A DNA stretch of 64,000 nt from Heyndrickxia acidicola (GCF_001636425.1 NZ_KV440953.1:1066847-1130846), one strand, 5' to 3'; positions 42,044-52,994 are shown, counted from the first letter of the stretch. Translations and numbers: made by a program. Notes: a model not told the origin generated them from the sequence alone.

Positions 42044-42274
42044 TTTTTCATTATAGAAAATTCATAACCTTGTGAAAATATTTACACAATATGTTTAATA
42101 AAAACAATAAAACCAGTTAAAACGATTTTCACAACATTGAAAAAAATATTTTAATATAGACGATTTCTCGATTTTTATTTTAAAATAGAGATGTTATTAT
42201 TTTTCTGAAAATTATCACAATATATTTTAATGCTGACAAGGATGTGTTTAAGGTTGAAGGGTAAAAAAATCCCT

Positions 42275-43849
42275 ATGAAGCTTCGTACGAAAATAAATGC
42301 CCTAATCTTGTTAAATTTGTTATTTGTCCTTATTCTTTTTATCTTCACGTTATCAATCATCATGGTACATAGGGAATATGATGAAACAGGAGCGAATGCG
42401 TTGGCAGTGGCGAAAACAGTTGCGGACTTACCAGAAATTGTCCAAGCCTATAAAAAGCCTAACCCCTCTTCCATCATTGAGCCAATTGCCGAAAACATAA
42501 GAAAGAAAACGGGAGCACAATTCATTGTCGTTTCAAACATGAAATTAGTCAGATATAGCCATCCGGACCCATCGGAAATTGGCAAACATATGGTTGGCGA
42601 TGATGATAAAATCGTTTTAAACGGAAAAGGAAGCATTACTCAAGCAACAGGGACACTTGGTTTATCAATACGCGGCAAATATCCGGTGTTTGACACACTA
42701 CATCATCAAATCGGTATCGTTTCCGTTGGTTATCTAGTTCAGGATATTTGGAAAAAATTAACTTACTTAATCCTGGAGATTATCGGAATTGGTTCGATTG
42801 CATTAATTGTCGGACTCATCGGGGCATTTTTACTCTCTGGTCATATTAAAAAGCAAATTTTCAATTTAGAGCCCCATGAGATTGCCTTTCTTACCCAACA
42901 ACAGGCAGCCATTCTTGAATCCATACGAGAAGGGATTATCGCTGTTGATACGAATGGTACCATTACAACATTTAACCGGGAAGCAAAAAACCTGCTGCCA
43001 AATGAGCTGGGAGAACCATTAGGGAAAGCGGTTACATCTATTCTGCCGAACTCCCGCCTCAAGGAAGTCATTGATGAAGGAATATCTCATTATGACCAGC
43101 CGATGATAATAGGCAGCTCATTAGTAGTTGTAAATAGAATTCCAGTAAAACTAAATGGCTTGGTTATCGGTGCCGTTGCAAGCTTTCGGGATAAATTGCA
43201 TCTTGACCAATTAAATCAGCGCTTAGCCGATATCGGCCAGTATGTTGATACTTTGCGGAGTCAGCGCCATGAGTTTATGAACAAGCTTCATCTCATCTCT
43301 GGCCTTATTCAAATGAAGGAATACGATCTTGTTAAAGAGCTGATTGAGAATGTACATAATGAACAGCAAAAGATACTGGACTTTTTCCTTGCCAAAGTTC
43401 GCGACCCAGCCATCGTTGGTGTTCTGATTGGGAAGATGCACCGTGCAAAAGAAATTGGCATTCAGCTATCTATAACAGCCGAATCATGTATAAAAGAACA
43501 GTGCCCCCACAGGGAAACAGTTTTAACAATATTGGGGAATGCGATTGAAAATGCGATTGAGGCTATTAAAACGATGGATTATGAAGCTCTTTCTCCCCCA
43601 ACGATCACCGTTCATATAAAAGATGATGATGGACAGCTTTATATCGAAGTGAGTGACACGGGACCTGGAATAGATCCAAAATTGGGTGACCAGCTGTTTG
43701 AAGATGGAAAAACAACTAAAGGAGAAGGGCGAGGCTTTGGATTAGCATTAGTTTCAAGGCTCGTCTCCAGACTGCAGGGGAATATTTATATGATTTCTTC
43801 TCCAAATGGAGCTGCTTTACAGGTAAGTTTACCTAAGACGGAGGGATAA
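42275..43849 (+). CDS. Sensor histidine kinase, CitA/DcuS type
   Basis: About 524 residues. Helix 1 (about 9-31) is followed by an extracellular PAS-like sensor (about 35-155), helix 2 (near 165-190), a cytoplasmic PAS (QQAAILESIREGIIAVDTNG), the His box RSQRHEFMNKLH, and an ATPase domain with NAIENAIEAI, VSDTGPGID and GRGFGLALV. B. subtilis CitS, DctS and MalK have this build and sense citrate or C4-dicarboxylates. The start is uncertain: ATG 42275 begins MKLRTKINALI as in relatives, but frames open from 42230. It is divergent from the importer and followed at 3 nt by its regulator. Confidence 0.85.
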   Translation: MKLRTKINALILLNLLFVLILFIFTLSIIMVHREYDETGANALAVAKTVADLPEIVQAYKKPNPSSIIEPIAENIRKKTGAQFIVVSNMKLVRYSHPDPSEIGKHMVGDDDKIVLNGKGSITQATGTLGLSIRGKYPVFDTLHHQIGIVSVGYLVQDIWKKLTYLILEIIGIGSIALIVGLIGAFLLSGHIKKQIFNLEPHEIAFLTQQQAAILESIREGIIAVDTNGTITTFNREAKNLLPNELGEPLGKAVTSILPNSRLKEVIDEGISHYDQPMIIGSSLVVVNRIPVKLNGLVIGAVASFRDKLHLDQLNQRLADIGQYVDTLRSQRHEFMNKLHLISGLIQMKEYDLVKELIENVHNEQQKILDFFLAKVRDPAIVGVLIGKMHRAKEIGIQLSITAESCIKEQCPHRETVLTILGNAIENAIEAIKTMDYEALSPPTITVHIKDDDGQLYIEVSDTGPGIDPKLGDQLFEDGKTTKGEGRGFGLALVSRLVSRLQGNIYMISSPNGAALQVSLPKTEG

Positions 43850-43852
43850 AAG

Positions 43853-44542
43853 ATGCCAAAACAGGTGTTAAAAGTGTTAGTTGTTGATGATGATTTTATG
43901 ATAGCTAAGCTTCACGGTAAGTTTATTTCATCCCAAAAAGGATACCAATTAGCTGGCATTGCACATAGCTATGACGAAGCGATCGAAATCATGGATCGTG
44001 TTCAGCCTGATTTGCTTCTATTAGATGTTTACCTTCCTGACCAGTCAGGTATTGACTTGTTAAAAACCATTCGGATGCAAAATAGGCGATGTGACGTTAT
44101 TTTAATAACGGCAGCCAAAGAATTAGAAATTGTAGAGGAGAGCTTCCGTTTCGGTGTAATTGATTTTTTAATTAAACCTTTTGACTTGGAGCAGCTTCAA
44201 AACAACCTCACAAAATATGCAAAATTCAAGTCACGTCTGACTGCATCCAGCCAGCTGGATCAAGAGAAGGTAGATGATTTAAAAAAGCTTCGCATTTTTG
44301 AATCGGCTTTTAATCCAATCAATCAGAAAGGGATCGACATGAGAACCTTAGCGAAAATAAAAAAATGCATGAAAAGCTCGCCCGATCCGCTCAGTGCTGA
44401 TCAAATTGCAAAATTGGCCGGAGTTAGTCTATCAACAACCAGAACATATCTTTCGTATATGGTTGAAGAAAGAGAACTAACGGAAGAACAGAAGTATGGT
44501 ACAGTGGGACGTCCGCTAAGATTATATCGAATCGTACGTTAG
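43853..44542 (+). CDS. Response regulator, CitT/DctR type
   Basis: A 229-residue protein. The receiver domain (1-120) has the acidic pair in VVDDDF, the phospho-acceptor Asp in LLLDVYLPD, and Lys in LIKPFD. The C-terminal helix-turn-helix is LSADQIAKLAGVSLSTTRTY near 180-199. It pairs with the kinase directly upstream (3-nt gap). In this family the regulator activates an adjacent transporter gene, which here would be the divergent ABC operon. Confidence 0.88.
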   Translation: MPKQVLKVLVVDDDFMIAKLHGKFISSQKGYQLAGIAHSYDEAIEIMDRVQPDLLLLDVYLPDQSGIDLLKTIRMQNRRCDVILITAAKELEIVEESFRFGVIDFLIKPFDLEQLQNNLTKYAKFKSRLTASSQLDQEKVDDLKKLRIFESAFNPINQKGIDMRTLAKIKKCMKSSPDPLSADQIAKLAGVSLSTTRTYLSYMVEERELTEEQKYGTVGRPLRLYRIVR

Positions 44543-44617
44543 AATAGCTATTTAGGGTTTTCCCCAACAAATTAGGTTTTTTCCTGTGTGATGGGACCAA
44601 TTTTTTCTATCTTAGCT

Positions 44618-45481
44618 TTAACTTTCCTGATAATGGGCCTCTACAAGCTTACAGGCAAATTCATCTGCTTTATGAGGATATTCCATTTCTGCTTTTTCAC
44701 AGACTTTTATAGCAACATGTCTAAACAGCTGTATGGTATTTTTCAAAGCATTCCATGTGTCTTTTTCATCATAGTGAGCATACAACGTGCGAAATGATTG
44801 CAGAATGCTTGGGTCTGTCCATCTTTCAAAAAAACGGTACCCATGCCATGTATTAAAACTTTCACCTTTCTCAAGCTTTGTTAGTGTCTTAATTAAAGAG
44901 ACAAGTAGATTTTTCATATAGGCGTCGCAGATGGATTTTCCATCTAACAGCTCGCCGCGGCGGAGTTTTTTCGCTGCTAATACTGCATGGTACCAAAAAT
45001 CATGAATACTATTTTTAATCTCTTTAGTTTCTATACGATAAAACGGTGCATGTCTATCCTTTATTTTCTCTAACATCGGCTTAATAAAGTTGTCTTTATC
45101 TAATAAAACTTTTACACCCTTTGAAAAAACAGTTAAAACTTCGCTTTCCTGTTCCAGCATAGATAATGCAGAAGGAGGGAACACAGCAAAATCTACATCT
45201 AACCCTTCTTCAAAAAGTACTCTCCTCTCTTTCCCTCCCCCAACAGCAGTATTTTCAAGAAAAGTGATATAAGGATTTCCTAATTTGTGAAGCCACTTTT
45301 CCTCTGCAAGCAACGACATTGGATTTTCCGCAAAAACAACAAGGTCTAAATCTGACCAATTATCTGCCGGCATTTCGGTTCTTGCTTGAGAGCCTACTAT
45401 AATTACCGCAAGTACATTTTCATCTTCTTTACAAAGGAAGAGAAACTTTTCAATTATTCTCTCATATGTTAATGGTGCCAT
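44618..45481 (-). CDS. Aminoglycoside 6-adenylyltransferase-like protein (AadK/ANT(6) family)
   Basis: A 287-residue protein with the nucleotidyltransferase motif GSQAR (about 31-35) and SDLDLVVF (about 43-50), a second acidic motif VDFAVFPP, and the C-terminal helical region of streptomycin adenylyltransferases (YHAVLAAKKLRRGELLDGKS, TWHGYRFFERW). AadK in B. subtilis gives low-level streptomycin resistance. Whether this protein acts on aminoglycosides is not known; many chromosomal relatives do not. GAGGAGG is 10 nt before ATG. Confidence 0.8.
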   Translation of the reverse strand: MAPLTYERIIEKFLFLCKEDENVLAVIIVGSQARTEMPADNWSDLDLVVFAENPMSLLAEEKWLHKLGNPYITFLENTAVGGGKERRVLFEEGLDVDFAVFPPSALSMLEQESEVLTVFSKGVKVLLDKDNFIKPMLEKIKDRHAPFYRIETKEIKNSIHDFWYHAVLAAKKLRRGELLDGKSICDAYMKNLLVSLIKTLTKLEKGESFNTWHGYRFFERWTDPSILQSFRTLYAHYDEKDTWNALKNTIQLFRHVAIKVCEKAEMEYPHKADEFACKLVEAHYQES

Positions 45482-45801
45482 CTTTTATTAACCTCCTCAA
45501 ATGCCTGTATCGCTTTTTCATAAAGTATTTCGTTATTTAGTACTAGTTTCCCTCTTTATAACTGTCAGTTAGTGCATACCCGTGATTTCCTGAAAGACAA
45601 ATAAAAAAGCAATTTTTCGAATAAGAAATCGACTTTTTTCAAATGATTACTGTGAACTTAATTCCATTCTTAGTTTAAAGAAAACCTATCAATTTATACA
45701 TATATTAATTAGAAACAAATGTATCTGCCAATCATTTTTAATTACAGAAAATCTTATTAAATAATTATTTTGTGTATACAGGTGAGGATTCCCTTCAATT
45801 T
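45482..45801. other. Spacer downstream of helD
   Basis: An imperfect hairpin at about 45605-45640 (GTCGATTTC against GAAAAATTGC, then TTTTTT on the minus strand) may terminate helD. No gene is visible. Confidence 0.4.
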
Positions 45802-48075
45802 TTATCGGTTGATCGTATTAAAAGCTCTGGTGCAGGCAGTGTAAAACAATCGGAGCTGGCTCTCATCGCAGTATACTTGCGCAGATGCGTTATAAATTAT
45901 GACGGCGTCGAATTCAATGCCTTTGGCCAAATACGCTGGTATGACAACAACTCCTTGTTCGTATTGAATTGACCCACTCTTTAGGAGCTTAATGTTATCA
46001 ATACCAGACAGGGCTTCATACGCACTTAAGCTTTCCTCAGCAGATTTGCATATTATGGCAATATTATTTAATTCTCGCTTTTCCAACTCTTCTACTTTAG
46101 AGGCAATACAATGATGCAGCTTGCTGTAATCTGTTAATTGGGTAAGGACCGGTTTTTCTCCCTCACGTTCAAAAGCAATTATACGCTCGCCACCAGGGAT
46201 CAGTCTGCGTGTAAATTCGATGATCGTTTTTGTAGATCGGTAGCTTCTTGTCATATTAATCTTTTCTGTTTCATCCGGTCCATATAAACCTGTTAGACTC
46301 TGAAAATCAATCATTTCTTGGGCGTGCGAAAATATAGCCTGATTAAAGTCACCGAGCACCGTCATCCTTGCAGATGGAAATAAACGCTTCAAAAACTCAA
46401 ATTGAAACGGTGAATAATCCTGTGCTTCATCGACGATGATGTGTTTAATGGAGCGATTCGTCCGAAAGCCTAGAACCAGCTCTTTTAAAAGTAAAAATGG
46501 AGTGGCGTCTTCATTAAAAAGTTTGCCTTCATCCAGCATTTCCACTGTCGAACGGCAGATATTCTCCCACTCTGAGGGGGGTACTTCTTCCATCAACTTC
46601 TCAATATTCAGTGGATCTGCAAAAAGCTGCCTGTATATTCCCTTCATATTGACGAAACGAAAGGATCGAATTCTGTGGCGCAATGGCTTCAACTTCTGAT
46701 GAACAATCCATCGAGCAAGTGCTTCCGGCTCAATCTCGTAATCTGCAATCTCTTCTCCTTTAAAGCCATGTTTTTCAGCTAAATTGGAATAAGCGGTATG
46801 ATAATCCTCATTGCTAAGCAGCTCAATTTCCTCTTCCACCCATGGCTTAGTCCATTCAAACTTTTCAGCTTCATTAATTTTAATTAATAACCAATCCTTC
46901 AATTTTTCAAGCCTGCTAAAAAATTGCTGTGAGGAGTCGCTGCTATAAAACCTTTCTGATATTTGTTGAGCGGATACAAGTGACCTGCCTCTAAAGACAA
47001 TACTTTTAAATATCATACCGGCTCCTTCTAATGACTGCCTGTATGAGTTGATTGCTTCAAAAAAACGGAGTGATGCCTTAAATTGGATGCCCTCAACCCT
47101 TAACTTATAAGAAGGAGTATCTTTTGTCGTTAAAATATATTCTAATTGCTCATAGGGATTTTCAACTTGAAATTCCTTACTCAGTCGATGGTCTAAATAT
47201 TCCTGAAATGTGACCTGCTGCATGTTCTCTTCTCCAAGCTCCGGCAGCACATTAGACACGTAGCTGTTAAATATTGAATTAGGCGAAAAAAGAATAATTT
47301 GATCAGTATTCATGCTGTCTCGATATTTGTACAGCAAATAAGCAATTCTCTGCAAGGCAGCCGAAGTCTTGCCGCTGCCAGCAGCACCATGTACGATAAG
47401 CAGCCTGCCTCGGTCTTGACGGATAATCCGGTTTTGCTCCTGCTGAATGGTAGCTACTATATTATGCATATATTTGTCAGTGCCTTTTCCTAGAACCTGT
47501 TGTAAAATCTCATCACCAATGGTGAGACTCGTATCGAACATCGATTGGAGATCGCCACTTCGGATAAGATACTGCCACTTTTTCTCCAATATGCCTTTTA
47601 TTTCACCTCCGGGAGTTGCATAATTAGCTGGGCCAGGCTGGTAATCGTAGTATACACTTGAAATTGGCGCCCTCCAGTCGTAAATAAGGAAATGCTCGCC
47701 ACTTTTATCCGTAAGCGTAGAGATTCCAATATAGACTTGTTCCGGTGTTGACATTCCTTCTTCAACGAAATCGATTCGACCGAAGTAAGGAACCTTTTGC
47801 ATACGGCGGAGTGTGGACAATCTCTTAGCTGCATGTTTATGTGTACTCTGGCTTACGGACAGTGCTTGGGCTTCTTGCCTTAAGCCGATGATGGTTTCAA
47901 GAAAATCATCAAAAGTATCAATATTCACCTTCACTTCATCCCAAAAGTGTTTACGGATATTCACCACTTCATTCCTGCGCCGGGAAGTTTCCTCTTCTAA
48001 GTTGATGATTTGCTCTGTAATCGTCTCTACTACTCTGTCAACACGTTTTTGCTCATGACAAAATTCTGTATTCAC
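45802..48075 (-). CDS. helD: RNA polymerase-recycling ATPase HelD
   Basis: A 757-residue UvrD-like SF1 ATPase without helicase activity in known relatives. The N-terminal coiled coil reaches into RNA polymerase (VNIRKHFWDEVKVNIDTFDD). Walker A is HGAAGSGKTSAAL near residue 232; IIVDEAQDYSPFQFEFLKRL is Walker B and GDFNQAIF follows. HelD frees stalled RNA polymerase and binds near its main channel. GTG 48073-48075 with GGAG 8 nt upstream is chosen. It is slightly shorter than B. subtilis YvgS (about 774), ending TRAFNTINR; the last motif may be lost or frameshifted. Confidence 0.85.
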   Translation of the reverse strand: MNTEFCHEQKRVDRVVETITEQIINLEEETSRRRNEVVNIRKHFWDEVKVNIDTFDDFLETIIGLRQEAQALSVSQSTHKHAAKRLSTLRRMQKVPYFGRIDFVEEGMSTPEQVYIGISTLTDKSGEHFLIYDWRAPISSVYYDYQPGPANYATPGGEIKGILEKKWQYLIRSGDLQSMFDTSLTIGDEILQQVLGKGTDKYMHNIVATIQQEQNRIIRQDRGRLLIVHGAAGSGKTSAALQRIAYLLYKYRDSMNTDQIILFSPNSIFNSYVSNVLPELGEENMQQVTFQEYLDHRLSKEFQVENPYEQLEYILTTKDTPSYKLRVEGIQFKASLRFFEAINSYRQSLEGAGMIFKSIVFRGRSLVSAQQISERFYSSDSSQQFFSRLEKLKDWLLIKINEAEKFEWTKPWVEEEIELLSNEDYHTAYSNLAEKHGFKGEEIADYEIEPEALARWIVHQKLKPLRHRIRSFRFVNMKGIYRQLFADPLNIEKLMEEVPPSEWENICRSTVEMLDEGKLFNEDATPFLLLKELVLGFRTNRSIKHIIVDEAQDYSPFQFEFLKRLFPSARMTVLGDFNQAIFSHAQEMIDFQSLTGLYGPDETEKINMTRSYRSTKTIIEFTRRLIPGGERIIAFEREGEKPVLTQLTDYSKLHHCIASKVEELEKRELNNIAIICKSAEESLSAYEALSGIDNIKLLKSGSIQYEQGVVVIPAYLAKGIEFDAVIIYNASAQVYCDESQLRLFYTACTRAFNTINR

Positions 48076-48116
48076 AGCAAACACTCCTTTTTTAAAAATA
48101 AATATACATACGGGAG

Positions 48117-48146
48117 TTGACTAATTGATAAACTGTGATGTATAAT
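48117..48146 (+). promoter_or_regulatory. Strong sigma-A promoter without a gene downstream
   Basis: TTGACT, 18-nt spacer, TATAAT on the plus strand, reading away from helD into a 440-nt region with no plus-strand gene. It may drive a small RNA or an unannotated peptide. Confidence 0.5.
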
Positions 48147-48588
48147 TAAAATAGGGATAATTATAACTAATTATAAAATTAAACTGTTTATCTATATAAA
48201 TTTATCATGTATCCTTCTATTTTTCAACGGATATTTCACTACCGCTCCTACGTTCTTAATTAAGAATACTTATCCGTCTCCATTATCCGTATACTTACTC
48301 TCCAATTGAGCTTAACATCTACCTTCACATGCACAAAAAAAGCCGTAAATGACGGCTTGATTATAGTGAAATCTTATTCCTCACTGGTCCTTTCACATTT
48401 CCAGCTCATTATCGTCCACTATTTGCTTAAGAAACTTACATTTTATTTTTTTCATCCTACTGTATGATAGGATCACCTCGGCGCTCATTGGAACTCCATT
48501 CATTTTGAATTAAAGAACCTATTGAGATACGCTATAAGTATACCCAAACAGATTTAAGCAATATGCAAACAGCAAAAAAACAATACAA
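48147..48588. other. Gene-free region, possible small RNA
   Basis: The transcript from the promoter above would enter here. AAGCCGT-AAATG-ACGGCTT at about 48339-48356 is a terminator for minus-strand transcription (poly-T on that strand). The only plus-strand frame of note is 18 codons without a binding site. Confidence 0.4.
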
Positions 48589-49029
48589 TTATATATTTTG
48601 GATTCTTAGATATAAATGATGACCATCTTCCTGAGGGTGAGAAGACTTCTGGATTTTAAAATCAGTCGGGTCAACTGTATATCCTTGTTCTTTAACCCAG
48701 CCATGAAGCTTTCCGAATGAATCAGCTATCTCATTTTCCGGTCTTAAATGGTGAAAATAGGCGTAGGATGCTGCAGGTATTAAAACGCCTGTCATTCCAG
48801 GCGGAACATCGTTGATTTCGAAAACCCGGCATCCGACCAATTGGGTAAACTCTTCACCTTGCACTCGGAGGCATATATCATAAAACTCGTTAGATTCAAG
48901 GTTTTCAATTTCCATTACTCTATTCCGTATTTCCTCCCAGGCTTTCGGCATTTCAACGGATAAGCCTCTCCAATCACATACTACCTTCATGCCAACTATA
49001 CAAAATGGCTCAAGCTTTATTATTTCCAC
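48589..49029 (-). CDS. GyrI-like effector-binding-domain protein
   Basis: A 146-residue stand-alone AraC/GyrI-like small-molecule-binding domain: EIIKLEPFCIVGMKVVCDWR at the start, VGCRVFEINDVPPGMTGVLI in the middle, and a C-terminal YLRIQNI. Such proteins bind or hydrolyse cyclopropanoids or sequester drugs; here no HTH domain is attached. GTG 49027-49029 is chosen (GGGGGG 7 nt upstream). Monocistronic. Confidence 0.7.
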   Translation of the reverse strand: MEIIKLEPFCIVGMKVVCDWRGLSVEMPKAWEEIRNRVMEIENLESNEFYDICLRVQGEEFTQLVGCRVFEINDVPPGMTGVLIPAASYAYFHHLRPENEIADSFGKLHGWVKEQGYTVDPTDFKIQKSSHPQEDGHHLYLRIQNI

Positions 49030-49194
49030 ACAGCTTCCCCCCTTTGAATGTATCATGATTCCGATGAAGGCAACCCGCTATTTCCTACTTTACCTTTGAT
49101 TCTTATAAAATATCCTGCTCTAACATAAGTTAAAGGCAATATCATGATATCTAGGGAGTCCTAATTCACTCAGGACTCCCTTTGTTAATGAATT

Positions 49195-50133
<939 letters not shown>

Positions 50134-50574
50134 TTATAGCTGGATATTGATCTTCGGGCATCTCTTCTCTAATTCTAAAAGAAAACGCTCTTGCTCTTTT
50201 GGAGAAATTTTTACACTTCCCAAGCCGGCTGTTTTGTAAAATACCTCCAAGCCTTCCCTGGCAGAAAGTAAACGGTAGCCCGCAAAGATCTCTCTTGTAG
50301 AATGAACTTTCTCAATATCTTTATACGGTATTCTGCCTTTAAATGGGCCTCCCCTTACAAACAAATACTGTTCACGAAGCTCGTACTTAATAAAAAATGC
50401 CGACCAAAGAATAATGCCTGAAGCAAAGAGGAATAAACAAGCCACAATGACGCCGTCGATGAGTGTTTTATATTGATCCATGAAAAAAGGGATAAACAGG
50501 GCTGCGCCAAGTAAGCTAACGCTTATTGCCATAATGATAATGAAAAAAGAATCGATTTTCGATCGAAAAACCAT
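50134..50574 (-). CDS. PH-domain membrane protein (YyaB-like)
   Basis: A 146-residue protein with two N-terminal helices (about 9-31 and 39-59) and a bacterial PH-like domain after them (YELREQYLFVRGGPFKGRIP, YKDIEKVHSTREIFAG). Similar small proteins in Bacillus (YyaB-like) have no known role. ATG 50572-50574 behind GGGGGGAG is chosen over longer frames. Confidence 0.7.
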   Translation of the reverse strand: MVFRSKIDSFFIIIMAISVSLLGAALFIPFFMDQYKTLIDGVIVACLFLFASGIILWSAFFIKYELREQYLFVRGGPFKGRIPYKDIEKVHSTREIFAGYRLLSAREGLEVFYKTAGLGSVKISPKEQERFLLELEKRCPKINIQL

Positions 50575-50650
50575 CTCACTCCCCCCTTCCCTTAAGTATA
50601 TACCCGAATTTTCTGAATTCAAATAAGAAATATCAACACTTTACTGAATT

Positions 50651-50685
50651 AACGCACAAAAGGGGTCAGACCCCTTTTGTGCGTT
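50651..50685. repeat. 35-bp perfect palindrome
   Basis: AACGCACAAAAGGGGTC (50651-50667), one A, and the exact complement GACCCCTTTTGTGCGTT (50669-50685). A 17-bp perfect stem with a one-base centre. It lies between two genes on the same strand, 44 nt past the antiporter stop. REP-like dispersed element or extruding cruciform are the possibilities. Confidence 0.9.
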
Positions 50686-50728
50686 GCTGTACTAAAGTCA
50701 AAACAAAAAGCACCTGCTTATTAAACAT

Positions 50729-52765
50729 TTATCCAGGCAAGTGATTCTCTTCCCAAAAGGCTTCTCTTATATTAATTTGCTGCCGAATCTTACGTGTGAT
50801 TTCCAAGGATATCTTGCCTTTTTCGTATAATTGCTGAATAGCATCACGTTCAGCCTGAAATGCTTTGAATTGGAGCTCTCTTTCATACATCGCCAATTGA
50901 TTAAAAGCTTCCGCATTTTTCTTTTGTTTAAATTTTAATATCAGCTTGTTATAATCTCCGATGACCAAATAGGTAATGCTTTTATTTTCTGGAGTGATCC
51001 CTTTTTTCAGCTCCCTGATCGCAGCTTCTGCCATTTCCATCTTTATTGGCAGCTGCCGCTTAAATTTATTAGCGAGTTCCTCCTGCTGTATTTTCTTCGT
51101 AACAGTTAAATTTCTCAACAAGCGAAATACAGCTCTTTTTATTACAAGCCACAAAATTATTCTTTTATATTTGACACGGTTTGTAACAGCTATTTCCATT
51201 CTACGTACATGTTCCTCATATAAATAAGCCGTATCACGGTCTATTTGTCCCTTTTTTAATAAAGAAGAAAGAAAGCTGGACTCTGCTTCTAACGCTTTAA
51301 GGCGCAGGTCAATTTCTATCTTTTTTAATTTTTTGGAGTCTTCTTTTGCTTCCTCCATTTTTATTTGATTTAGGTTTTGATGATAGATATCAATAATTGC
51401 CAGAGCCGCCTCTTTGTTTTCTTCATTCAATTCTTCCCTGGTTGCCAAAATAGCCGCTTTTTGTGTGTGGATATAAGCTTTCTTCTCCATCTCATCCAAT
51501 TTGTTAATATCCTTCTCCTCTTCCGCTTTAGCAAGAATTGGCAGAAAAATACTTGCTGCAGAAAGGGAAAGCAATATCACGCCTGCTGCTATGAAAATAA
51601 TGAGTGGTCTTTCCGGGAAAGGATGCCCGTTTGCAAGTGAAAACGGAATACTAAAGGCTCCTGCCAGTGTAACAGCTCCTCTTACCCCGGAAAAAGCAGT
51701 GATACTGATCTGGCGAAAGGACGGTTTCCCAATTTCCTTCAATTTAAATCGCCAGCCTAAATTCCAGAATAAATAAACCCATAGGAAACGAAGCACCAAT
51801 AAGCTGATGGTGACGAACAAGGTGTATTGTATGGCCACCAAATGATTAAATATGGGGTTTTTTAAAATATCGCTTGCCACACCTGGTATTTGCAGTCCAA
51901 GCAATACAAATACCAAACCATTAATGACATATAAAAGGACAGTCCAGGTACTTTGAGAAACCAGCCGCAATTTTATAGATGGAGATTCTTCTCGTTCCCG
52001 TTCAATGGAATGAACAATTCCTGCTGCTACAACTGCTAATATTCCCGATAGGTTCAAATGCTCAATAATCAAATAGATGATGGAGGGTGTCAGAATTTGA
52101 ATAAGCATATGCAGTGTTACATCCTCCATCCCAAGACGCCGGATAAACGTTCTTGAGCGAATGATCATGTATGCTAAAAGCGCACCTCCAAGAAAACCGC
52201 CAACGGAAATAGCCAGAAAGCTTAAGCTGGCATGGACAAGTGAGAATGTTCCAGTAACAGTGGCCGCAACAGCAAATTTAAATGCAACCAGTCCGGATGC
52301 ATCATTCATTAACCCTTCTCCTTCCAATAGATGCATGATGCTTTTAGGGAAAATAACTCTATCAGATATCGCGCTAACTGCAACAGCATCCGTTGGAGAA
52401 AGAATTGCTGCCAGAGCAAAGGCTGCAGGAAGCGGAATAGACGGAACCAGCCAATGAATAATGAAACCAACAGCAAATACTGTGACAAAGACAAGTCCAA
52501 GGGCCAGAAGCAATATCGGTGCCTTGAGTTTCCATAAAGCCCCCCTTGAGACATTCCTTCCGTCATTAAACAAAAGCGGCGCTATAAATACTACGAAAAA
52601 CAGCTCAGGCTGCATTGGAATATGTATGCCTATTGGAACCGCCGCCAGCATCACTCCGAGAGCAATTTGTACGATAGGTGCAGGAATATACGGCATAAAA
52701 TGATTGATTACGTTCGATAATCCAATAAGGGATAAAAGGATAAGCACGGGGATAAATATGTCCAT
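50729..52765 (-). CDS. nhaK: Na+(K+)/H+ antiporter, CPA1 family (NhaK/YvgP)
   Basis: A 678-residue protein. The N-terminal 12-13-helix exchanger domain has SPTDAVAVSAI and EGEGLMNDASGLVAFKFAVA as ion-binding helices and ITAFSGVRGAVTLAGAFSIP later. A long charged cytoplasmic tail (about residues 405-678) is rich in Glu/Lys helices. Length and sequence match B. subtilis NhaK (YvgP, about 670), which exports Na+, K+, Li+ and Rb+ for protons. The RBS GAGAG is weak. Single gene. Confidence 0.88.
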   Translation of the reverse strand: MDIFIPVLILLSLIGLSNVINHFMPYIPAPIVQIALGVMLAAVPIGIHIPMQPELFFVVFIAPLLFNDGRNVSRGALWKLKAPILLLALGLVFVTVFAVGFIIHWLVPSIPLPAAFALAAILSPTDAVAVSAISDRVIFPKSIMHLLEGEGLMNDASGLVAFKFAVAATVTGTFSLVHASLSFLAISVGGFLGGALLAYMIIRSRTFIRRLGMEDVTLHMLIQILTPSIIYLIIEHLNLSGILAVVAAGIVHSIEREREESPSIKLRLVSQSTWTVLLYVINGLVFVLLGLQIPGVASDILKNPIFNHLVAIQYTLFVTISLLVLRFLWVYLFWNLGWRFKLKEIGKPSFRQISITAFSGVRGAVTLAGAFSIPFSLANGHPFPERPLIIFIAAGVILLSLSAASIFLPILAKAEEEKDINKLDEMEKKAYIHTQKAAILATREELNEENKEAALAIIDIYHQNLNQIKMEEAKEDSKKLKKIEIDLRLKALEAESSFLSSLLKKGQIDRDTAYLYEEHVRRMEIAVTNRVKYKRIILWLVIKRAVFRLLRNLTVTKKIQQEELANKFKRQLPIKMEMAEAAIRELKKGITPENKSITYLVIGDYNKLILKFKQKKNAEAFNQLAMYERELQFKAFQAERDAIQQLYEKGKISLEITRKIRQQINIREAFWEENHLPG

Positions 52766-52994
52766 ATGTTACGCTCTCTTTCTTTCTATATTATAGACAG
52801 GTTGGCATCAGTCTGACTGTCATCCCTCTATTTAGTTTACATACATTCATTACCCTTATTCTTTGAGTAGTATCCTGTATTTTTTATAAAAGTGGTTACA
52901 TTCCCTTTCAAATTAATAAAACGGCTTGAATAACACGCCACCCTCCAAACAATAATAAAAAATAGGTATGGACAGCCGGCTGGAGGGATTACAA

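Noticed and set aside
44618-45481. Acquired aminoglycoside resistance gene
   Set aside because: Family membership is clear, but no mobile element flanks it and such chromosomal relatives are common in Bacillus, so acquired resistance is not supported.
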